This document shows positions 1-14,278 of a stretch of DNA of 64,000 bases, in pieces; within the stretch, counting starts at the first letter, position 1; every line of letters starts with the position of its first letter. This DNA is from Adiantum capillus-veneris (lineage: Eukaryota > Streptophyta > Polypodiopsida > Polypodiales > Pteridaceae), in the NCBI GenBank assembly GCA_014529385.2, contig CM043963.1, forward strand, positions 106,359,912-106,423,911, in the 5' to 3' direction. The notes below the pieces were generated by a model, which saw only the letters and a list, made by a program, of their open reading frames with translations, had not been told where the DNA came from and did not search any database. A program made the position numbers and the translations under genes.

Positions 1-104
1 ACTTTGATCTCCCGCATGGGGTTGGCAGCCTTCTTCTCTGCTGACACGACCATAGTTGCGACGAGAAGAAGCCCCCACCGATCTCGCTGATACGCTACTG
101 CGAA

Positions 105-2824
<2,720 letters not shown>

Positions 2825-3084
2825 GGTTCACATGCTTCAAATAGTGTTTGGGAAAAATTAATTACACAAACATCCAGAGAGGAAATTTCTCAGAATAACG
2901 GCATTTTTTACAATTGAACTCTATTTTCTTGAATTTTCAAACCGAATTTTTCCCTTCTTTCCCTCCCTTCAATTGGTTGTTTTGAGTTTTCAATCGGCTC
3001 TTAGCATTATATTTTAGCAGACTTGAAATCTAAAAATTGAAAGGGACGCACTCCAGCCTGCTATACAAAGCTTCTCCATAGGAT

Positions 3085-3530
3085 TGGTGCAGTGAGAGAG
3101 AGGAGTGTTGGGAGCTCATCAGTGGCCTGACACTCTGGTTCATTAGGCGGGCCCGTTGCTTCCGCATCTTTGAGGCTCGCCCTGTGCCAGCAACAGAGAC
3201 AGTTCGCGATTTTTGGCTAGAACTGATCCATACTCTCAGAGGACAGCTTGAGGGACTACATGGTAGCTCCAACCGCATGTGGGAGCGCAGAGAGGCTTTC
3301 CTTCGACTCTGGCGTCCTGGGCGTTTTTACACAATGGTCTAGGGTATACTCTAATGGCATTACCGACCACCTGTGTGGATTTTTCCTCCCCCATTTCTTG
3401 ATTTAGCCCCATTGTACATATGCTGGTTTTTTCATTGGGAGAGTCTCCCATCATGGTTGTTGTATCCCTCTCTTGAAGAGGTGGTTGTAGCCCTGTGGGC
3501 AGTTTCAGCAACTAATAGAAGGATCTTTTT
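3085..3530 (+). pseudogene. LINE-like C-terminal coding remnant
   Basis: Read from about 3085 in one frame, this gives a Trp/Arg-rich stretch containing LTLWFIRRARCFRIFEA and later RDFWLELIHTLRGQ and FLRLWRPGRF, ending in a stop near 3345. After further stops the same frame gives VWIFPPP and similar hydrophobic, Pro/Trp-rich segments to about 3530. The WFIRRAR-type block resembles the C-terminal zinc-binding/RNase H tail of plant non-LTR retrotransposons. It is broken by stops and a frameshift near 3080. A T-rich run follows at about 3525-3545. The family assignment is by eye only and could be wrong; that the frame once coded is more secure than what it coded for. Confidence 0.35.
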
Positions 3531-3573
3531 ATTGATTTTTTTTTTATAAAGAGACGCACACTTTTTCAGAGAG

Positions 3574-3719
<146 letters not shown>

Positions 3720-3979
3720 ATATCCTACAAGGTAGTTTAATTGTGCTCACACGTTGGCTTGGTTTTCATGAGGACTAAAACTTAAGTGGGAGAATGTGCA
3801 AGGTGAAGTGAAAGAGAAGAAAAATAAGTCAAAGATTGAAGTAAATCTAGTCAGCTTTGGTCCCTGAAAGTGAAAAGACTTTTTCTTGGGGATTCTCCAA
3901 CCTCAACATTTTGTTGTAAAGATCTTTTGTATATGATGAGAAAATTCGGTGATAGTGATATTGTTTCTCTTTTTTTCTT

Positions 3980-3990
3980 GAGAGAGAGAA

Positions 3991-4065
<75 letters not shown>
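3980..4065. repeat. (GA)n microsatellite
   Basis: About 86 bp of GA repeat with two early AAAG interruptions at the left end. Confidence 0.95.
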
Positions 4066-4069
<4 letters not shown>

Positions 4070-5049
4070 CTAAGCATCTTTTCTCACTTTTTAGCTCTCC
4101 TCCTAGTGGACATACATGGTAGCTCTTGGTTTGGCAAGTATCTATCATCTGCAAAAAAATGCGATGTCAATACGATGCAACCCTTTCCCTCATCCATGCC
4201 AACTAGGAAGATTTCTTTACCACCTTGTCCTGAGCAGACACAAGCTCAAAAGAGATTGAAATTTGCCGCAAACAAATTATGGCCTTCTAAACATCTGCTA
4301 AATTTTTCTAAACAATGATCCAAAATGGAAAGGAGTCGCATCTTACTAAGTTGTTCAATCGATCTATATTTAAGTTTCCAAAACAACATATTTTTGCTAG
4401 CAATGGTGACATGTATATATACGTGAGAAACTCACTTGATAACTTTGCTCGGTTTTGAGCTTGCTCGGATAAGTTTGCTCGATGTTTGGTAGAACTCAAA
4501 TTCCATCAATTAGGCACACACACCTAATTTTAGCAATAATTTAGCAACTCAATGGGATCAACCTAATCAATCAAAAATTGAACGGAGTAGGTAAAACCAC
4601 TTACAAATGATTGCTTGCTTGCTTAGTCCTTGCTCCTCGCGTAGACACTCCATTGCACACACATGTGTGAAACTCCGATTCGGTCCAAAATTGATCAAGA
4701 AATTGACCAACATCAACACTCAATCACATGATTAGGCATAGATTAGAGAAATTAAGAGTGATGATCCTCCTTAATTAAGGGGATTTAGCATACATTCCAA
4801 ATCAAAATTAGTGGTTAGGTTAGCACAATTAGCACGAAATTAGCATGAATGGGATGCAAAATTAGTGAAGGTTAGTAAATATTTAGCAAAATCAAAAGAG
4901 AATTTAGGGGTTTTTGGGGTGAAATGACTCTATACACATCTAATTAAACCTAATTACACTACACACAAATCAAATCCTACCTAATTACAAGAAATCGGTA
5001 ATCAAATTACTCTTATCTTTTGCAACCTGAACTCCACTAGCGTAGGCAA
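4066..5049 (-). other. no gene; possible leader of a minus-strand LTR element
   Basis: AT-rich sequence without coding frames. On the minus strand it lies directly downstream of the primer-binding site at 5050-5071. The part near 5049 is therefore best read as the start of the internal region of a truncated LTR retrotransposon. Where that element ends is not visible. Confidence 0.35.
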
Positions 5050-5071
5050 CCCGTCTCCGACAGCGGCGCCA
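5050..5071 (-). other. primer-binding site, tRNA-Asp type
   Basis: On the minus strand the sequence reads TGGCGCCGCTGTCGGAGACG. It starts one base after an LTR end in CCAACA. TGGCGCCG followed by a GC-rich stretch is the primer site typical of plant Athila/Tat-like Ty3 elements, complementary to the 3' end of tRNA-Asp. The downstream half has drifted. Confidence 0.65.
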
Positions 5072-5072
5072 A

Positions 5073-6022
5073 TGTTGGAGGCTTGCCATAGCATAGGCAA
5101 TCTCCCACAAAATCTATCAATCTGGAGAGAGAGAGCATGACCCGGCTAGGGCTTGGAGGCATCACACAAAGAATGTGCGAGAGCGTCATTGGATGCAAAG
5201 ATTGAGAGGATTCAAGAGCGTGCATCCTCGAATGCAGATATAAATAATCCCAAACAACTAATGCTAATCGCACATCAAGCATCAATTCAAGCAATCATCT
5301 ACACACATGAAGCAACGAAGTGAAACACAATAATCTTGGAATCTCTCAAGCACAACTCTAATTACATGCATTGACGATTAAGCACACAAGGTCGCATTCA
5401 AGTCGGCCACCCCAACCATGCCAATCATGGTGTCCAAATCAAGTCACACATAATCAAATTAAGCTCAAGGCTTCCTAAACCTACACACACACAAGCACAC
5501 CATTAGAGGACAACTCTAATCCCTCAATCACGAGTACGCCCACTCCACTTAATCGAGAGAGTTAGATAAGGACTCCACTAATCAGAGTAGCTTAGCATAA
5601 GTAAGAGTTAGATTAGAGAAGATCAACACTTCAAAACAATGAAGGAAAGTAGAGAAACATGATTGAAAACATAATGAAGACTAGATTAATTAAGAGAGGA
5701 TTACACTAATTACATGTGATCAGCACTAGCCTTCTAAGCATGGGCATTAAGCTCCAAGGCTAGGCCATCAAGACCTCCTCTAGGGAGAGAGTTCTCAAAA
5801 GGACCACTCAAGAATGACCTCTCATTAAACATAGGGCTCTTTTATAGCCTTGGGCCTCAAACCCTTCAACTATGGGATAAAGTGAGATCTCTAGCCTAGA
5901 CTCATACAACTTTGGAACTCCTAAATGAGCCCAAACCCTATACAATGAAAAGTAAATATTGTGCACTATGGCACATCCACAGCTTGGTGCATAATTGGTG
6001 TAGCCGTTAGCCGCTGCTAACA
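5073..6022 (-). repeat. putative LTR of a minus-strand Ty3 element
   Basis: The lower edge is set by the adjacent primer site: on the minus strand the LTR ends CCTCCAACA, followed one base later by the TGGCGCC site. The upper edge is inferred from a TGTTAGCAGC start at 6022, giving TG...CA termini and about 950 bp. No second copy is in the window, so the upper edge is uncertain. The LTR abuts the gag relic at 6030-7079 and may have inserted into it. Confidence 0.45.
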
Positions 6023-6029
6023 CACGTGT

Positions 6030-7079
6030 TTTTGTTGGTTTTTTCGTTCAATTCTAGGTGCTTTCAATCTTAGTTCTTAGATTATGGGTTCCCCTTTCTC
6101 TTTTTGAGCTTGTGCTCGTGTGATAGCTTATATAGGTATTACCATTTCATTTTCTGAACCACTACTTGAAGGAGTTGCCTCCAAGATGTTCAAAGTTGTT
6201 TGAACTACTTTGTTTGGATTTTTTGGACAATTGACGATCAAATGATTGATGCCGCAGTCTTGACATTAGGCATTGACTTAGACAATTTTCATATGAGGAT
6301 ACTCTTTCATGAGGTGGTTGTCCAAACACTTATAGCATGGTCCCTACGGTTGTCATGGCGCTCTTGGAATTCCCCTCTATTGGTAAGAAGGCTTCCATCG
6401 TCTACTAAGCCTCCATTGGTTATGAACAACAATGTTCTCTCATCCAAACTATATGTACTTTCTCTTGCAGCATGTGCCGATGTTGGTGGTCCAACATGGC
6501 CGATCATGCTCCATGGTTCTTGCACTCTCAGCTCTTCTGGTGGGTAATATACAAGACAAGCCATAGATCCACTTGTCTCTTCATAATATACATGTACAAG
6601 ATCTAAGGATTGTTCCTCCAGTTCTTCTACGATGGTTGTATACCTCACACCTATTGTTCTTGCTCATGGGAGTGGTGGTTGTTGCCCCATACTTGGCTAT
6701 GGTCTTTCAGCCCCTACTGGTTATTGGAAATTTCTTGCTGTATATCTAGGCATTGGTGGTATTTGGGGAGGTGCTAGATATGCATAGGGAGCATACTGTT
6801 GTTCTTGCACATAACCCTTATTGCCGTATCACTCTTTAGTCGCGTGATTTGTCTATTTTTATTTGATGGCACACCATTTGGTTGCTTAGCCTACAACTTA
6901 GCAAACAGGCTAATCCTCTTTAGCACCTCTTGTATGAGTTGCTCTTGACTTACCACCGGCTCGCTTCTAATTAAACTTATGTATAGATTACTTTGTTCTT
7001 TGGTACCCTCAAAAAACTTAGTTGCCACTCTTTTGTACCTTTGAAAATTAGTTCTCAAGCAGCCAAACCCGTGGTTCAA
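6030..7079 (-). pseudogene. degenerate Ty3 gag relic related to the E3 gag
   Basis: Minus-strand frames between 7079 and about 6050 give pieces that align with the gag of the giant element E3 at about 45370-45960. QEVLKRISLFAKL near 6900 matches VLKKINLYSKP. EPWSMIGHVGPPTSAHAA and YSLDERTLLFITNGG, near 6420-6520, match EPWSMIGNTGPPNAAQAA and YSVDERTLLFIANGG. The copy carries many stops and frameshifts and covers only the region before the zinc knuckles. No reverse transcriptase follows. It shows that an older member of the E3 family once inserted here. Confidence 0.7.
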
Positions 7080-7371
7080 AGTCTGTTGATTGCAAAGACT
7101 AGTGGAGAGGGTCTAACATTGCTCGTTTGATTATGGTTCTTGTTGAGCTTACTCGTAGCTCAATAATGGTTATGCCAAAGGCAAGCCCCGAGAGACTCCA
7201 TTATTAAGACTATAGTTCCCAACGGTGTACCTCAAACTAAGTCCTTCTTAACCAAGATAATAGATCCCTGTCTCACTTACCCTATTGCAATGAGCATGTC
7301 CAACCTTTCATGGACAACTTAAGGACCTCTCTTCTTAATTAAGAAAAGAGAAACTAATAGCTATGATACTA
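7080..7371 (-). other. leader of an E1-family LTR element with decayed primer site
   Basis: The reverse complement of this stretch aligns by eye with the leader of E1 at about 32516-32760; shared words include TTTCTCTTTTCTT, GGTCCT and GGTCTTAATA.TGGAGTC. The primer site (7359-7370, minus strand) has drifted to TAGTATCATAGC; the E1 site is TGGTATTAGAGC. The leader stops at about 7079, where an unrelated gag relic begins. Confidence 0.6.
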
Positions 7372-8125
7372 ATGTAATGGAAATGGTCTATGAACTTTGA
7401 GAATAGCGGAATTAAGAGAACTAGAGTGAGCATTTTCATGAGACTACTTTGAGAACATAGAGGGTGAACTTATTTAGTAGTAGAAACATAATTATTATAC
7501 TTAATTAACTTGGAATGAGTAATAATTTTGCAAGAGAGAGAATTGGAGAACATGACAACAATTGAGGAACGGATTTATGTGGAGCCGGTCCACCCTCCAA
7601 TAGGCTTTGTATTACAATCTTTGTGTTCCTTGTACCTAGGTGATGCAATGAAGATGTGAAGCTTCATGCATCACGAGCATAACATAAACTTGTAAAAGAA
7701 TTAACCATCCCCGGCCTCAGTCCCAAGGCTTCAAACACCTTTAAAGGTGGAGAGAGCTAGCGAGGAATGAGGGTAGGGAAGAGGAAGAAGAAGTAGCATA
7801 TGAAAAGAGATAGTTCCTCACTTATCATCGCTCTTCTTGCATAGCATAGCATAATAGCATAATAATGATGATGAAGAAGATGGAAAGCTTAAGCATTGAA
7901 GCATGGCTCTTGGTTCGATTTTCATTCCATAGCCCCAAGAGTGTTGGTGTAGGCTCTCAGCTTCTCAACAAGCTTGGAGAAGGAGATGGAGCTCTTGCAC
8001 TTTGCACTTCACACAATGAGAGAGAGAGTGTGTGTATGTGTGGGAGAGTATATCTCCCAAGCTAACCCCTAGCTTCCTTGGTCGACCCCCCCCCCCCCCC
8101 CCCCCCCCCCCTCTGTAGCTCATGC
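7372..8125 (-). repeat. LTR of the E1 family, minus orientation
   Basis: This stretch aligns in opposite orientation with the two E1 LTR pieces at about 21366-22014 and 32371-32515. Shared blocks, read on the plus strand here, include GACAACAATTGAGGAACGGA, CCTCCAATAGGCTTTGTATTA, a CAATGAAGATGTGAAGCTTCATGCA-like block, and a GCATGGCTCTTGGTTCGATTTTCAT-like block. The LTR ends ...TTACA at 7372, next to the decayed primer site. The far edge near 8125 is uncertain. The G/C homopolymer at 8086-8111 lies near that edge in both copies. Confidence 0.65.
8086..8111. repeat. poly-C tract (26 bp)
   Basis: An uninterrupted run of 26 C residues just after GTCGA. The matching LTR copy at 21402-21427 has a poly-G run at nearly the same place, so the homopolymer belongs to the LTR family. 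Confidence 0.9.
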
Positions 8126-8408
8126 TGGAATTTGATTGCACCAGTAGTCAAGGGATGTCACAATGGTTATTATAGAGTTCATTATGTTAGAGCCATTTGA
8201 ACTTATTGAAATCCTTTGAGACATATTGTAGATTTTTGAACCACAAAATCTCTGCGATGTAGAATCAATTTGAGTTATTGATTATTCGTTCATCCACTCT
8301 CTTGTATACTTCTCAATTGTTAGCTTTATTTTAGTAAGAGGGACTTAAATCGGAATAGGATATATTGTACTAAAGGAAATCTTGGTTGATATAGTAGAGT
8401 AAGTTACC
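8126..8408. other. probable leader upstream of a Ty3 gag relic
   Basis: AT-rich sequence with no coding frame, lying between the inverted LTR copy and the gag relic that starts at 8409. No LTR end or primer site of the downstream element was recognised, so its 5' end seems truncated or lost. Confidence 0.35.
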
Positions 8409-9445
8409 ATGCCTCCGAGAGAAAATGCCGTGGTTGCAAATTCCAATGTACCAATTGCACCTCAACAAACCATCATTGATAGAAACATTGATGCTATGCT
8501 TTGCAAGTCTCAACCTAGGAACTTTAGTGGAGAAGGCAAAGATCTAGGGAAAGTTCTTGAAAATTGAATTGAGTGTATGGATGATTACTTTTGTTTGGCT
8601 TATTCATCTATGGAGAATAAGGCTATTATTGCTAAGATTAAATTGGAGAAGAAGGCCAAATGTTGATGGAGAGACCATTGTACTAAGAACAATGTCGATC
8701 CTAATGCAACAAATTGGGATTATCCGATGACTCAGCTAAAGAAGAATTATCAAAACAAAGTATATCATTCAGACCGTATAAATGATTTTTTTTATTGTAC
8801 TCAAGGAACCGGAGACCTAGAGTCGTATTATCAACTTTATTGATCCTTGTCAAATGTGCTCCAACACGAATGAATCAAGAAGTCAAAGTGGCACGATTCG
8901 TGTTAGGATTACATAATCCTATGAATCCTACTCCTATCCGTGAAATCAAAAGACCTCAACTCGAGGAGGAACAAAGGTCTCGGAATGCACACCAAAGAAG
9001 AGAGAACTTATCACGTATGAAGCCCAGATGAGATCATCTATGTTACACTTTTCTTGATCTTGACCATTGATCCAAAGATTGCCCATTCAACAACTCAAGC
9101 TTCACAAGATTGGTGGATAATTATAAACCCAAAAACGTCAACCCAAACTAGAACTTTAGAAATTTTAGACTTAGACCACTTGCAGCTCAACAAAACTTCA
9201 CTAAGAAAAACTTCAACCAAAGTCGGAGACCTCCTCAAAATCAAGGGAACTTTAGACCAGGAAACCCACCTTTTGTGCGAAATGGACCACCCAACAACAC
9301 CAAAAACAACAATGGAAATAACTTTAATCAACAACCTTGTCCAAGAGGAGGAGGAGGAAATCAAAGAACTCAAGGAAAAGCCCAAGCCAACAAAGCTCAA
9401 GGTGCTAGCGGTGAATGGGAATAAAGAAAATGCATATATTCATGC
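8409..9445 (+). pseudogene. broken Ty3/gypsy gag
   Basis: The ATG at 8409 opens a frame starting MPPRENAVVANSN. It continues through FSGEGKDLGKVLEN, a stop, IECMDDYF, NKAIIAKIKLEKKAKC, a stop, WRDHC, and DPNATNWDYPMTQLKKNY. This is the conserved retrotransposon gag core of plant Ty3 elements. A frameshift near 8800 moves the continuation (DLESYYQLY and then APTRMNQEVKVARFVLGL). A low-complexity tail rich in Asn, Gln, Gly and Pro (about 9190-9410) includes NQGNFRPGNPPF and ends in RGGGGNQRTQG. Protease and RT are absent: the gag tail is followed within tens of bases by RNase H. The stops near 8566 and 8665 are TGA. Confidence 0.75.
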
Positions 9446-11030
9446 TGCGATTGAACATGCCAATAGCTTATGAATCTTGTAAGTTACGTACTCATGAGTT
9501 GAATTACCCTACACATGATTTGGAATTATTGGCTGTAGTACCTGCTCGTAAGGTATGGCAACATTATCTTCTTGGAAGGAGATTTGAATTACATACAAAT
9601 CATAAAAGTCTCAAGTGGATTTACACTCAATGTGGTCTTAATATGTGCCAATGGAGATGGATGGAGTCATTATGCAAATATGATTTTGGAATTAAATATA
9701 AACTTGGAAAAGAAAATTGAGTGGCCGATGCTTAAAGCACGAAGAGTACTGTAGCAACTATTACAACCTCTACTACCTCATTGACCTTATTCTTGAAGGT
9801 ATGCATCAAAATCCATATTACACAAAGATTCATTATTTAATAAACTTGGCTAACTACACAAAGAATCAATAACGTAATATCAAAGGCTTCCACATTTAAG
9901 ACAATGATCTCTATTTCAACAATCGTCTTTGTATCCCAAATAATGTTGGGATCATACTCTAAATGATACAAAAAGCTCACAATATACCTATTGTAGGACA
10001 TCTAGGATAAAATATAGCTTACACTACTCTAAGAAAGAGTTTCTTTTGGCTAAGATTAAAGCATGATGTGCTGCAAGATGTTTGACATGTCAACATATTA
10101 AAGCTAAACGAGTTTGATATCCTAGTAATCTTCAGCCTATTGATGCACCACATATGAAATGGAAATGGATATCCATGGATTTCATTACAGGACTACCTAC
10201 ATCTTTGGGATCTGATTCTTTTTTGGTGGTTGTTGATATGCTTACAAAAATGACCCATTTGTTTCCTATCAAGAAAACATTTACAACTAAGGATATAGCT
10301 CAAGTTTTTATGAAAGGTATCTTCATGTATCATGGCTTACCTCGCCGTATAATTCTGGATTGCGATGCGAAGTTCACCTCAAATTTTTGGAATGCCTTAT
10401 TCTCAGCTACTACAGGAAACCAATTTGGCCGTTAGTACTATTTACCATCCTCAAATTGATGGACAAACGGATAGAATCAACCAAATAATAAGGATATGTT
10501 AAGAAATTATTGTATGCATGAGCATAGTAAATGGACTAGATATTTGTATTTGGTTGAATTTGCGTATAATTTTTCATTCCAATGCTCAATTGGAATGTCT
10601 TCTTTTCAAGCATTGTATGGACAAGAGTGTCTCACTCCATTAAAATGGACAAACCCTCTCATAAGGGTTCAAGCATCCAAGGATATGTTGGATGAAATGA
10701 AATTTTAAACTGATCTTATACGCCAGGGTATAAATACCACTCAAGATAGGCAGAATATATATTCTAATGCTAAACAATCTATTCAACTCTTTAAAGAAAA
10801 CATATGGTATTTTTGAGAGTGAAAGCAAAACGTACCACTTTATCAATGGGTAAATGTAAGAAGCTCAGTGCCAGATATTGTAGACCTTTTGTCATCACAA
10901 AGAAAACCAATGATCAAGATTACACTCTTATTACCTACGCATATCAAGGTACATGATGTCTTTCATGTCAACTTACTCAAGAGATATGTACCTGATTTAA
11001 ATCACATTCTTGATGATTCTATTGGAATTA
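9446..11030 (+). pseudogene. broken Ty3/gypsy RNase H and integrase
   Basis: 9446-9720 encodes the Ty3 RNase H tail (KLRTHELNYPTHDLELLAVV, HYLLGRRFELHTNHKSLKW). 9960-10130 holds the integrase zinc region: a VGHLG block, SFFWLRLKHD, then CLTCQ. The integrase core begins at about 10154 (WISMDFITGLPTS with the first Asp). It continues with LPRRIILDCDAKFTSNFW (second Asp), then after a frameshift YHPQIDGQTDR. The usual catalytic Glu position after GQT is Asp here, which may be damage. 10540-10710 is the LVEFAYNFSFQ...LYGQECLTPL block. The C-terminus ends KVHDVFHVNLLKRYVPD (10948-10998), as in chromovirus-type elements. Many stops and shifts make it non-functional. Confidence 0.8.
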
Positions 11031-11033
11031 GGG

Positions 11034-11259
11034 TTGCAAGAAAACACACACAGCTTGGAGAAAAGGAAGGAATCTCAACACACACAACAAAGGGTGTATT
11101 ACTTAGTGTGCAATGGAAATATAAGATAGCCCTAGAATGATGGGTGTATATACAATGCACGAGGAAAGAATCTCCTAGGGAGGAAAAAAATGTCTGACGG
11201 TCCTAAGTGCGTTTACACACATCATTACCACATGTATATGGTAACAAATCCCCCCTTAG
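11034..11259 (-). repeat. putative 3' LTR and polypurine tract of a copia relic
   Basis: On the minus strand a purine run (AAGGGGGGA, about 11249-11257) is followed by TGTTACCATATACATGTGG (from 11246 downwards), and a TTTTCTTGCA end is possible at 11034. That gives a small TG...CA LTR of about 213 bp at the position expected after copia RNase H. No second LTR was found, so the lower edge is a guess. Confidence 0.4.
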
Positions 11260-12930
11260 AGTGATGCAATGAACAAGAGATGGCACATAGAGTACAAGAA
11301 AGTGACATGCCCTAAAAACATGATCAGTCCACAAAGGGGAGTAGGCCCAAAGCTTTGTGGAAAGCTTAAAACTGATCATGAGACAATGCCTTTGTGAAAA
11401 TATCTGTAAGGTTGTCTTGTGTTGGCACATAATCCAAGCCTATCTCTCCTATAAGAGCCTCTTCTTGACATAGTTGTAATTCACCTCAACTTGCTTTGTG
11501 CAAGCATGAAAAATTGGGTTCCTCGCAAATGCCAATGCACTCTAATTGTCAGTGTAGATAGTGTTCGCAATATCTTGTCCAACACCCAAATCAGGCATAA
11601 GGCGTATGAGCCATACACACTCAACCGAAGCTGTGAAGATCTCCTCGTGTTTAGCCTCACAACTGGAAGTGTCCACAATAGGTTTCTTCTTTCTCAACAA
11701 TGATATGCATGAAATGTTGAGCATGAAACAAAAACCACTCATGGACACTTGCGTGTCAAAACAACCAGCCTAATCTAAGTCCAAAAAAGCATGTAAATCT
11801 AGCAACAATAATCCCCCCTTGGGATAAAACAAGCCAAGCTGTAAAGTGCCACTCAAGTAGCAAAAAATAACTCTTGACAGCTTGCCAATGCTTAGACCAT
11901 GGGCTATGCATAAATCTGTTGACATATGAGACTGCAAACTAAATATTCGGCCTCGTGTTGCATACATAAATAAGACAGACAACAAAAATTTGGTAAAGAG
12001 TGACATTGGAAGTATCATCAACATCATGAAGTCTCAATTTCAAACCTGGAGTGGAAATAGGTTTTCAATCCTCAAGTCCAAACTTACATAGCAATGTCTC
12101 TATGTAGCTTGTTTGACACAAGGAAATACCACCATCACACTGCTTAAACGGTATACCCAAGGAATGATGCAACAGTCCCAAATATTTCATCTTGAAAGTA
12201 GCATCCAAATCAGCCTTAAATTCAGCAATATGTCTCTCATTTGGTCTAATGATCAACAAATCATCCACATAGAGAACTACAATGAGAAGTACATCACCCT
12301 CACGCTTTACATACAATGTGATTTCTGTTGGATTGTTACAAAATCCTCATTTGACCAAATGAGTGCTAGCCTTCTCATACCAAGCACAAGGAGATTGCTT
12401 CAACCCATACAAATCTTTCCTACATTTGCACATTTTATCATCATGCCCTTTAATGACAAAACCGTGAGGCTATGCTAGATAAACTTCCTGAAATATTTCA
12501 CCATTCAAGAAAGCAGTACAATGTCTAGCTGATGTACATCCCAACCAAAATGAGATGCCAATGCACATAGAAAAAACACAGTAGTCATACAAAAAGTGGG
12601 AGAAAAATTCTCTTCATAATCTATGCCTTTTTGTTGTGCATAACCCTTTGCAACAAGTTGAGTCTTATCTTTGATCAATCTCACCATCCGGCTTACATTT
12701 AAGTTTGTAAACTCACTTCATACCAATGGACTTTTTGCCAGGAGGAAAATCACATAAAGTCCAAGTGTCATTTTCTATAAGTGCATCATATGCAGATTGC
12801 ATGACAGTTCATTCATTTTTTTTGTGCTTCATCAATAGACAGAGGTTCCTCAACATCACATAAGCTAGACACAACCAAAGCATAACAATGTGATGCATAA
12901 GATGCATGGCGAGAACAATCAAAGAAAGAC
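11260..12930 (-). pseudogene. Ty1/copia reverse transcriptase-RNase H relic
   Basis: The minus strand from about 12930 gives CDVEEPLSIDEAQKK, then TQLVAKGYAQQKGIDYEENF (12665-12600). The RT active-site block follows as VLYVDDLLII (about 12270-12240), with SLCQTSYIETLLCKFGLED. RNase H motifs KKKPIVDTSSCEAKHEEIFTAS and IYTDN lie at about 11690-11545. Gag, protease and integrase are absent, and several frameshifts break the frame. The family is Ty1/copia by domain content and the YVDDL motif. It lies antisense to the Ty3 relic that ends at about 11030. Confidence 0.8.
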
Positions 12931-12984
12931 ATTGAAATTTTTTATTCAATCTTTTAGTTTGTATATGATTCTGTTCATTGAACC

Positions 12985-13325
12985 TGCATAGCATGATGGA
13001 TTCCTTTTCAACTTTTGTTAGCAAATGGGTCCCTTCAATGAAGAGCTTCATTACTTCTTTTTTAACTTTTTGTTTTTAAAAGATTTATTTTACTTTGTAA
13101 ATGATCTTTTCATTTAGTTATGAGGACTTCCTTTTCATCTTTTTGTTTTAAAATTCAAACGGGAGTTTCACCTTGTTGGAATGTGAAAACATGTGGATGT
13201 ACAAATTTTGTAAGTACATCCCTGATTGAAGAGCCCATGACTTCCTTTTGAACTTTTATGATTTAAAAGAACAAGATGTGCCCCCTCATTGAAGATCATC
13301 ATGACTTCCTTTTCCACTTTTAAAA
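12985..13325. repeat. degenerate minisatellite with TGACTTCCTTTT core
   Basis: Four to five imperfect copies of a unit resembling GACTTCCTTTTNAACTTTT, followed by TTTAAAA and a CATTGAAGA block, start near 12990, 13051, 13126, 13238 and 13300. Spacing is irregular (60-112 bp). No coding frame. Confidence 0.55.
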
Positions 13326-13953
13326 AAAACAAGTAAACAACTAAATTGATTGACGAAAAAGAGAGAAAAAAGGTACAGCTATCCTTAAGGTAGGATAGGG
13401 GCTATCTTGGCCCCTATGATAGGATAGGGTCAAAATACAAAGTATTTATAAAGGACGAGCCTTCTCTCTCTTCAAAGTATACAAAAACATCTATACAAGT
13501 AAAGGAGATGTGGGAATAATGTATCCACTTTTGATTGCTAAGCTTAATAATAAATCGAGAGTTTCTTTGAAATGCAAAACAATGGCCTTACAAGTTTCAA
13601 TGCATATGGGCTTACCCTTTTTCTATCAAGGAGAGTTGTCTCATGTGGATCATTTTACATGAAGCTTTGTGGACAGGGTTAAAGAGCTACCATTAGAAGA
13701 TCTTGATTTTGATGAGTTGGAGTCCTGGGTAAATCAAAAGATGATTCAAGAAAATCAATAACCACAAAGATGATACGCTCAAGATCTTTGGCCACTCTAG
13801 AGGCAAAAGAGAGGATAGTAATATCCTAAGTTGCATCTATATGCTTGTACAATCATTTTTATATGTATAAAAGGCAAATAAATGCGTATATCCATATTAT
13901 ACATGTTTATTTGTATAAAGTATATTTTGCATATACATAAATTTTGTATTTAT
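13326..13953. other. no gene recognised
   Basis: AT-rich sequence. A short hairpin (ATAGGGGC at 13395-13402 with GCCCCTAT at 13410-13417, 7-nt loop) is the only structure seen. Confidence 0.5.
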
Positions 13954-14278
13954 CCTACATAAATCATTTCCAAATGTGAGTCAAACTCTACACAAAGCAA
14001 GCAATTATGATTCTACCTACCTAAATCACCTTCAGAGTGAGTCAACAGAGTGAGTCAAGCTCTACACCACGTGACATGTCATTTGTATTTACCCTAGATA
14101 AATCACTTCCAAATGTGAGGCAAACTCTACACAAGGCAAGTAATTACTATTCTACCTACTTAAATCACCTCTAGTGTGAGCATTGCTCTACATTTGGCAG
14201 ACAACCATGATCTAAGTCTACCTAAGTTACTTTTAAGTGTGAGCATGGCTCTACACAAAGAAGTAACTACTAATTAAG
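13954..14278. repeat. five-copy minisatellite with dimeric higher-order pattern
   Basis: Units begin with CCTA(C/A) at 13954, 14016, 14093, 14155 and 14221 (steps 62, 77, 62, 66). They share AAATCACTTCCAAATGTGAG and CTCTACACAA.GCAA blocks. Units 1+2 resemble units 3+4 more closely than their direct neighbours, giving a dimer of about 139 bp. Both odd units are preceded by TTTGTATTTA. Confidence 0.8.

Noticed and set aside
9054-9473. 139-codon open frame with Thr/Lys-rich protein
   Set aside because: The true gag tail is read in another frame, giving the Asn/Gln/Gly-rich sequence typical of this gag; this frame is its shadow.
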